Below are positions 1 to 4,212 of a DNA stretch of 6,023 nucleotides, in pieces. Where the stretch lies: the NCBI GenBank assembly GCA_903922535.1, contig CAIXUF010001289.1:1-6023 (forward strand), given 5' to 3'. The position numbers and the translations under genes were made by a program. A model generated the notes under the pieces. The model was not told the DNA's origin, did not search any database, and saw only the letters and a list, made by a program, of their open reading frames with translations. This DNA is from Candidatus Hydrogenedentota bacterium. Lineage in GTDB: Bacteria; Hydrogenedentota; Hydrogenedentia; Hydrogenedentiales; CAITNO01. The first letter of the stretch is position 1. Every line of letters starts with the position of its first letter.

Positions 1-52
1 TCACGAATCTGGTGGCGGCACCAACACAAACGTACACGTCACCGGCCTTCAT
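1..52 (-). CDS. Probable start of a fifth operon gene, cut by the window edge
   Basis: An ATG at 52-50 follows directly after the TGA stop (55-53) of the flippase-like gene, in the same reading frame. Seventeen codons are open to the window edge and read MKAGDVYVCVGAATRFV. No domain can be recognised from so few residues. A charged MK-x-x-D start followed by a hydrophobic stretch and an Arg would suit the first membrane helix of an integral membrane protein, for instance a GT-C/GT39-type transferase, which often accompanies DPM1-like and UPF0104-like genes; that is speculation. Only a weak GGA-containing stretch lies upstream, so expression would depend on coupling to the previous gene. The true start could also lie further left, outside the window. 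Confidence 0.4.
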   Translation of the reverse strand, partial: MKAGDVYVCVGAATRFV

Positions 53-1018
53 TCAGGATCCGGAGACAACCGCAACGGGCTTTCGCTTCACAACAAAGTA
101 CGCCACCCCTCCCGCGACCGATTGTGTGGTCAACATAAGGCGCAACAGCACGGCGATCAGAAATGCGCGTTCAGGCGAAACACCCAGCAGACCGAACAGC
201 ACAACATACACCCCCTCGGCCAGGCCGACACCGTTGAGCGAAATGGGCAACGCAAAGGCGAACGTCGCAACGACGGCGATGGTGGCCACATCGGCCGGTG
301 CCACGCGGACACCCACCGCGACCGCGCAGCAATACAGGACGATGAAGGGACCTGTAAGCTGAAACAGCGCCGCCAGGATCATGCTCGCGACGGCGGTCAC
401 GGGCCGGGCACGCCATTCCGCAACCGGCTCCAGCATCGCCGTGGCCAGCCGCAGCAGCCGGTCCGGACACCTCAACAGCGCCAGCACGCGCATGCCCACG
501 CGGTCCGGTCCCGGAACCAAGGGAACCACGGATGCGGCCAAGCCGATGCCGAGCATGCCCAGGTAAAGCGGCCACCAGGGCTGTCCCCGCAACCGCGCAT
601 CCGCAAAGGGCGCGACGCAAAGTCCGGCACCGCTCACAACCACCATTCCCAAAACCCTCGAAACGATCGTGGCGGACAGCAGGCGCCCCGAGTCCCGCCT
701 GGACGAAATGTAGAACACCTTGAGCAGGTCTCCGGAAACCGATCCCGGCAGGAAGGTGCTGAAGAAGCTCCCGACCAGATTGACCAGGAAGAGTCTCCAG
801 AATCCAATGTGCGCCCCGGCCGACCGGAGCAGGATTTTCCACCGGGCCACCGAGAGCAGGTTGGCGGCCGCGGTAAAGCCCAAAGCGCACACGAGCAGCG
901 GCGCTTTCACGTCGGACAGCAGCGATATGGACTCCCCCAGCCGCACCCTGCGCAGCACGAGCCACAGCAGGAACAGCCCGAAAACGGCCTTGAGAAACAG
1001 TGTCAGCCTGTTGTTCAT
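53..1018 (-). CDS. Flippase-like integral membrane protein (LPG_synthase_TM / UPF0104 family)
   Basis: A 321-residue hydrophobic protein, close to the usual 300-340 residues of the UPF0104/TIGR00374 'flippase-like' family (related to the membrane half of MprF and to archaeal AglD-associated proteins). Two family hallmarks are visible: the segment near residues 80-108 with STFLPGSVSGDLLKVFYIS, and the segment near 257-270 with LPISLNGVGLAEG. Hydrophobic segments at about 7-23, 40-57, 75-90, 118-138, 150-168, 207-235, 243-260, 266-280 and 285-309 indicate roughly eight membrane helices in the inner membrane. The C-terminal catalytic domain of MprF is absent, so lysyl-phosphatidylglycerol synthesis is not expected. 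Next to a polyprenyl-phosphate GT2, a role in moving or handling a lipid-linked sugar is plausible but inferred. I chose the ATG at 1018 because the longer open frame runs back inside the methyltransferase gene and Met-Asn-Asn is followed at once by the first helix. The gap to the methyltransferase stop is 10 bases, with no strong Shine-Dalgarno, which suggests coupling. Confidence 0.88.
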   Translation of the reverse strand: MNNRLTLFLKAVFGLFLLWLVLRRVRLGESISLLSDVKAPLLVCALGFTAAANLLSVARWKILLRSAGAHIGFWRLFLVNLVGSFFSTFLPGSVSGDLLKVFYISSRRDSGRLLSATIVSRVLGMVVVSGAGLCVAPFADARLRGQPWWPLYLGMLGIGLAASVVPLVPGPDRVGMRVLALLRCPDRLLRLATAMLEPVAEWRARPVTAVASMILAALFQLTGPFIVLYCCAVAVGVRVAPADVATIAVVATFAFALPISLNGVGLAEGVYVVLFGLLGVSPERAFLIAVLLRLMLTTQSVAGGVAYFVVKRKPVAVVSGS

Positions 1019-1028
1019 CGCGCCGTCA

Positions 1029-1757
1029 TCACGCGCGGGCGACCGCAAGAATGTTCTTGGTGAAGATATGCGTGGTTCTTCGTCCATGCAGCCGGAAATA
1101 GGCGAGAAACACCGCCTCGAAACAGGCCGCCACGCCCCAGGCCGCCCAGTTCGCCGGATTGCCGTAGAACACGTACAGGTTGCTCGGATGCACCTCCACC
1201 CCGGAGAAGCCGGCCTGTTCCAAAACCTGCCGCAGGCTTTCCTCGGTCCACGCCATTTCATGCGTGAAGTCATTGTAACGGCTGTGCGCGCCGAGAATCG
1301 GATTGGCGGCGTTGATCGTCTTCACGATAAACACACCGCCCGGCAACAGCCGCGAACGCACCGTTTCCATCAGCGGCAAGATGCCGTCCTTGCGGATGTG
1401 CTCAATGACATCATTCATCACCACTACCCCGAAGCGCTTGTCGGTCTGTTGAAGGTACGCGCCGCCTTCGCCGAGTTCCGCCTGAAAACCGCGCCCGGCG
1501 CAAAACGACACATTCTCCCGTCCGAGGTCCACGCCGCTCAGGTTCGTGTACCCGTTTACGCGGCAGAATTCGAGAAAATGACCCAGCCCGCAGCCGATGT
1601 CCACTATGGGCACGGCCTTGTCTCCGGGCATGTGCCTGAGGTAATTGCGCCGGAAGAACAGCTCGCTGCGCCGCAGTTCACGCGCGTGGCGAGCAGGGTC
1701 CGTTTCGTGCGACTGGCGCAGTCGCGACGCCATCATGTCACCCCGATCACGATCCAT
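1029..1757 (-). CDS. Class I SAM-dependent methyltransferase
   Basis: A 242-residue Rossmann-fold methyltransferase of the Methyltransf_11/23 type. The SAM-binding motif I is VDIGCGLGHF (residues 52-61). An acidic residue after strand 2 (SGVDLG, Asp77) should contact the SAM ribose. The segment VVMNDVIEHI (112-121) is the typical post-motif with the conserved D-x-x-E-H. LLPGGVFIV (137-145) is the strand 5 region, followed by SRYNDFTHEMAWT (159-171), a pattern common in methyltransferases of polysaccharide clusters that resemble UbiG. The acceptor is unknown; a sugar hydroxyl or lipid carrier intermediate is inferred from context. A longer frame begins at 1829, but I chose the ATG at 1757: GGGAG lies 8 bases upstream, the overlap with the GT4 gene falls to 11 bases, and the extra N-terminal residues look unlike a methyltransferase. 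ATG codons at 1736 and 1733 are weaker alternatives. The C-terminal 50 residues are rather hydrophobic and aromatic, possibly giving membrane contact. Confidence 0.88.
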   Translation of the reverse strand: MDRDRGDMMASRLRQSHETDPARHARELRRSELFFRRNYLRHMPGDKAVPIVDIGCGLGHFLEFCRVNGYTNLSGVDLGRENVSFCAGRGFQAELGEGGAYLQQTDKRFGVVVMNDVIEHIRKDGILPLMETVRSRLLPGGVFIVKTINAANPILGAHSRYNDFTHEMAWTEESLRQVLEQAGFSGVEVHPSNLYVFYGNPANWAAWGVAACFEAVFLAYFRLHGRRTTHIFTKNILAVARA

Positions 1758-2937
1758 TCGATGGTCTCCCGTGTCCGCCTGTTTCGTGCCGCGCAATTTC
1801 CGTCTCAAACAGGGCAATGTATTGCCCAACCACTTCGTTCATACCATGCGCTTTCACCGCTTCGCGGTTCCTCTCCCCCATCTCCATTCTCGCGGTCGAG
1901 TCCGCGGCAAGCCGGTCCATGCGCGCGGCCATACCGTCCACATCACCAGGACTGAACAGTAGCGCGTTTTCCCCGTCCGCCAAATAGTCCGTTTGCCCCC
2001 CCACGTTGGTGGTGACAATGGGAAGGCCGCAATGCATGGCCTCCTGGTACACGATGCCAAAACCCTCGTGGCGCGTGGCAAGAACGAAAAAGTCCGCGTT
2101 GGACAGGTATTGATATTTACGTTCCTCGTCAAGCGGGCCCAGAAAACGGACGCGGTCCTCCATGCCCAGTTCCGCGGAGATCCTTTTCAGCAACGGCCCT
2201 TCAGGTCCGTCACCCACGATCAACAGCCTCAAATCCCGCTCCCGGCAGCGCGCAAAGGCTGCGAGCAAATCCGGATAGCCCTTTCTGGAAATGAGCCGAC
2301 TCACCGCAATGGCATAAACCTTGTCGCAGTCGAGCCCCAGTGCGCCGCGGGAAACCGCGGCATATTGCGGCGCTTTGAAGCCCAGGGGAATGAGGATCGG
2401 CGTCCTTGGCGGCCTGTATATCGCCACCGTCCGCGCAAGCATGTCCTCTGATTCGGCAACGACCGCGCCTGCCTGGTTCAACACCTGCCTCACGGCCATT
2501 CCAAGCAACGGCTGTCGATCCGGAGAGTACTTCTTGCTCGGGTCATAAACATCCCCGCCATAGACGGAAACGACATGGGGCTTGCCCCACCACTTGGACA
2601 ACACATAACCCGCAGGCCCCGTTGGGATGGCAAAGTGCGTGTGTATAAGATCATAGTCCACGGAACGACGAAGCGCGGCCGCCCGCCGGATCGCCGCGAT
2701 GGGAAAACTAAGCATCGAGACGATGGAAGCGGTCTGATAATCCGTCCGTCCGAGCACAGGTTCCCGAAAGATTCGCACGCCGACGATCGTCTCCTGTCTT
2801 TCCAGTCCATGACAGTGGGACGTGACATAGTCTACCTCATGGCCGGCGCGGACAAATCCTGCGGCGAGGCCTGCCGCCGCCACGCCGCCCCCCCCGCCGA
2901 GCGGTGGGTATTCATAGTTGAGCGCAAGGATTCTCAA
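1747..2937 (-). CDS. Glycosyltransferase family 4 (GT-B fold) protein
   Basis: A 396-residue retaining-type GT-B glycosyltransferase, of normal length for GT4. The N-terminal domain opens with MRILALNYEYPPLGGGGG; the glycine-rich loop (14-18) is typical of the acceptor side. HTHFAIPTG (99-107) and SVYGGDVYD (124-132) are the usual inter-strand motifs of this group. The C-terminal nucleotide-sugar domain carries AVSRLISRKGYPDLL (211-225, with the conserved Arg214 and Lys219 expected at the donor phosphates), IVGDGPEG (240-247), RFLGPL (264-269) and the EX7E motif EGFGIVYQEA (Glu291 and Glu299). It should act on the cytoplasmic face and transfer a sugar from a nucleotide donor; donor and acceptor are unknown. 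The start is a TTG at 2937: it sits at the conserved MRIL beginning and no ATG is near. GAGGTG (2945-2940) overlaps the GT2 stop, and the gap to GT2 is 6 bases. An eight-G run (2895-2888) encodes part of the glycine loop and could slip. Confidence 0.92.
   Translation of the reverse strand: MRILALNYEYPPLGGGGGVAAAGLAAGFVRAGHEVDYVTSHCHGLERQETIVGVRIFREPVLGRTDYQTASIVSMLSFPIAAIRRAAALRRSVDYDLIHTHFAIPTGPAGYVLSKWWGKPHVVSVYGGDVYDPSKKYSPDRQPLLGMAVRQVLNQAGAVVAESEDMLARTVAIYRPPRTPILIPLGFKAPQYAAVSRGALGLDCDKVYAIAVSRLISRKGYPDLLAAFARCRERDLRLLIVGDGPEGPLLKRISAELGMEDRVRFLGPLDEERKYQYLSNADFFVLATRHEGFGIVYQEAMHCGLPIVTTNVGGQTDYLADGENALLFSPGDVDGMAARMDRLAADSTARMEMGERNREAVKAHGMNEVVGQYIALFETEIARHETGGHGRPSNGS
1766..1770 (-). 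promoter_or_regulatory. Ribosome binding site of the methyltransferase gene
   Basis: GGGAG on the minus strand, 8 bases before the ATG at 1757. It lies inside the last codons of the GT4 gene. It decides the start of the methyltransferase against the upstream in-frame start at 1829, which would force an 83-base overlap. The arrangement implies translational coupling between the two genes. Confidence 0.6.
2888..2895. repeat. Run of eight C (eight G in the coding strand) in the GT4 gene
   Basis: Eight consecutive C on the plus strand. On the coding strand the G run covers Gly15, Gly16 and part of Gly17 in the glycine-rich loop of the GT4 protein, about 42 bases after the start codon. A gain or loss of one base would shift the frame near the N-terminus and abolish the enzyme. 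Homopolymeric G tracts of this length act as phase-variation switches in glycosyltransferase genes of some other bacteria; in GC-rich DNA a chance run within a glycine loop is equally plausible. Confidence 0.9.
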
Positions 2938-2939
2938 CG

Positions 2940-2945
2940 CACCTC
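2940..2945 (-). promoter_or_regulatory. Ribosome binding site before the TTG start of the GT4 gene
   Basis: GAGGTG on the minus strand matches the standard anti-Shine-Dalgarno pairing and overlaps the last bases of the GT2 stop codon (TGA, 2946-2944). Only two bases separate its end from the TTG at 2937, and four separate the GAGG core. A second GGAG lies at 2952-2949, 11 bases from the start. Together they support the TTG start and suggest that ribosomes ending GT2 re-initiate here. Confidence 0.5.
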
Positions 2946-3909
2946 ACTCTCCGCCAATTCTTTCACGAACCGTGTAGATGGGCCTGTTCCGGCTCTGGTA
3001 GTAGGTGCGCACGGCAATCTCCCCCAGCAGCCCCATGCTGATGAACTGCATCCCCGTGATCACGAAGAGAACGCAAAGCATCGTCCATCCGTTTCGGTTC
3101 GCGCTGAGGCCGTGAACAACCTTGTCATACGCAGTCACCAGTCCGGACAGGAAGCCCAAAAACAGTGACACGCCCCCCCACTTCCCAAACACCTGCATCG
3201 GCTTGGTCGAATAGGACATCAGGAACTTCACCGTCATCAGGTCCAGCACCACGCTGACGGTGCGGCCGATGCCGTATTTCGAAACCCCAAAACGCCGGCT
3301 GCGGTGGTTTACCCCAATCTCCGCGACCTTTGCGCCCGACCAACTCGCCAGCGCCGGCAGGAAACGGTGCAACTCACCATAGAAGTCGATCTCCTTTGCC
3401 ACCTCACGCCGGTACGCCTTCAAGGTGCACCCGTAGTCGTGCAGCCGCACACCGGTAATCCACGAAATGAGCCCGTTGGCCATCATCGACGGCAGGCGCC
3501 GCAAGATCAGCAAGTCCTGGCGGTTCTTGCGCCAGCCGCTGACGACATCAAATCCTTCCTGCAGTTTTCCCAGCAGCCGCGCAATGTCTTCCGGGTCATT
3601 TTGCAGGTCGGCGTCCATCGGCACGATGACATCGCCGGTGGCTGCGTCAAATCCCGCGGCCATCGCCGCAGTCTGCCCGAAATTGCGGCGCAAGAATATC
3701 ACCCGGACGTGTTCCGGATCCTCTGCATGCAGCTTGCGCAGCATGTCCGACGAATGGTCCGTGCTCCCGTCATCCACAAATACAATCTCATGAAAAAGCC
3801 CGGGCAGCGCATCCATCGCCGTCGTGATTTCCGTGTGCAGTCCCACCAGCGATTCTTCCTCGTTGTACACGGGCACGACTATCGTCAGGCTCTTGATTGC
3901 GCATTCCAT
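2944..3909 (-). CDS. Glycosyltransferase family 2, polyprenyl-phosphate sugar transferase (DPM1/GtrB/ArnC type)
   Basis: A 321-residue GT-A enzyme with a C-terminal membrane anchor, matching the length and layout of GtrB/ArnC-like proteins. Motifs in order: VVPVYNEEESL (11-21) and VDDGSTD (45-51) for UDP/GDP-sugar binding; RRNFGQTAAMAAGFDAATGD (74-93); the metal-binding DXD in MDADLQNDPE (98-107, Asp99 and Asp101); SGWRKNRQD (124-132); HDYGCTLKAYRRE (157-169); ELHRFLP (179-185); and RRFGVSKYG (205-213), the basic patch expected at the lipid phosphate. Two membrane helices are predicted at about 241-262 and 273-297, followed by the common tail motif RPIYTVRE. The family moves a sugar from a nucleotide donor to undecaprenyl or another polyprenyl phosphate at the cytoplasmic face; which sugar is not readable. 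It is the first gene of the operon. The ATG at 3909 is preceded by GGAAAGG (3926-3920), 10 bases away. Confidence 0.93.
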   Translation of the reverse strand: MECAIKSLTIVVPVYNEEESLVGLHTEITTAMDALPGLFHEIVFVDDGSTDHSSDMLRKLHAEDPEHVRVIFLRRNFGQTAAMAAGFDAATGDVIVPMDADLQNDPEDIARLLGKLQEGFDVVSGWRKNRQDLLILRRLPSMMANGLISWITGVRLHDYGCTLKAYRREVAKEIDFYGELHRFLPALASWSGAKVAEIGVNHRSRRFGVSKYGIGRTVSVVLDLMTVKFLMSYSTKPMQVFGKWGGVSLFLGFLSGLVTAYDKVVHGLSANRNGWTMLCVLFVITGMQFISMGLLGEIAVRTYYQSRNRPIYTVRERIGGE

Positions 3910-4039
3910 GACTGGCGGACCTTTCCGTTCACTTCACACGCCCCACCACGGTTCACCCAAGTCCGGATCGTTGATGGCCTTCGGCGAGGCGTGCGCCCGA
4001 CGGCCATGCTCATGCTGGGATGCCCCTGTGGTGCGTCCC

Positions 4040-4068
4040 ATTCTAGCACCTGCCAGGTTCTTTCAGAA
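4040..4068 (-). promoter_or_regulatory. Candidate promoter of the glycosyltransferase operon
   Basis: On the minus strand TGC-TAGAAT (4048-4040) matches an extended -10 element with one mismatch to TATAAT. Seventeen bases further upstream, TTCTGA (4068-4063) is a poor -35 with three matches to TTGACA. Transcription would start near 4033 and give a leader of roughly 125 bases before the GT2 ATG. The placement downstream of the hairpin at 4111-4153 is sensible for a new transcription unit. An alternative is a sigma-54-like GGCAC-N5-TTTCT starting at 4079, which lacks the invariant GC of the -12 element. Confidence 0.3.
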
Positions 4069-4110
4069 ATACGAGTGCCGGGAAACTCCCTTGCGCCTCT
4101 CTCAGAAAAC

Positions 4111-4153
4111 TTCCGGGTGAACCTGCCACCCTTGGCACTCGGTTCACCCGGAA
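4111..4153 (-). terminator. Strong nested hairpin, likely terminator of the Ig-like/propeller gene
   Basis: A perfect 13-base inverted repeat pairs 4111-4123 with 4141-4153 (TTCCGGGTGAACC and its complement). Inside it a second perfect 5-base stem pairs 4124-4128 with 4133-4137 (TGCCA/TGGCA) around a 4-base loop, leaving a 3-base bulge at 4138-4140. On the minus strand the stem ends about 59 bases after the stop of the large gene and is followed by GTTTTCT, a short and interrupted T tract. This supports, but does not prove, rho-independent termination. The length and near-perfect symmetry would equally suit a dispersed palindromic repeat (REP-like) or a protein-binding palindrome. Confidence 0.5.
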
Positions 4154-4212
4154 AACATGTCATTGCTCTTACTGCCCCAGCGGTCCCTGCCGCCGGTTGC
4201 AGGATGCCCTAT

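Larger units (their letters stand above)
3910..4212. other. 303-base intergenic region rich in palindromes
   Basis: This lies between the stop of the Ig-like/propeller gene and the GT2 start. It holds the nested hairpin 4111-4153 and several partial echoes of it. CGGTTCACCC occurs at 4140-4149 and again at 3949-3958. CGAGTGCC at 4072-4079 is the inverted complement of GGCACTCG at 4134-4141. ACCTGCCAGGT at 4048-4058 is itself a palindrome, and a small stem GGGA/TCCC sits at 4080-4090. A minus-strand 35-codon ORF (4041-3934) has an ATG with a weak AGGT upstream, ends in AINDPDLGEPWWGV and stops 24 bases before the GT2 gene; it may be a relic, a leader peptide or chance. A 92-codon frame (4163-3885) overlaps the GT2 start and is probably not a gene. 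I see no tRNA or recognisable riboswitch here. Confidence 0.7.

Noticed and set aside
1019..1273. N-terminal extension of the flippase-like frame
   Set aside because: It lies wholly within the methyltransferase gene in another frame, is Arg/Pro/Cys-rich rather than hydrophobic, and the family normally begins at the first membrane helix, as with the ATG at 1018.
1758..1829. Longer methyltransferase start at 1829
   Set aside because: It would overlap the GT4 gene by 83 bases and adds 24 residues with no family resemblance, while the ATG at 1757 has GGGAG at 8 bases.
720..1955. A 411-codon plus-strand frame
   Set aside because: It runs antisense across three well-supported genes, shows no domain and has a composition expected from the complement of GC-rich codons.
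3885..4163. A 92-codon minus-strand frame that begins within reach of the hairpin and runs over the GT2 start
   Set aside because: It overlaps the well-supported GT2 gene in another frame, is Arg/Ser-rich without any recognisable motif, runs straight through the hairpin and has no good ribosome binding site.
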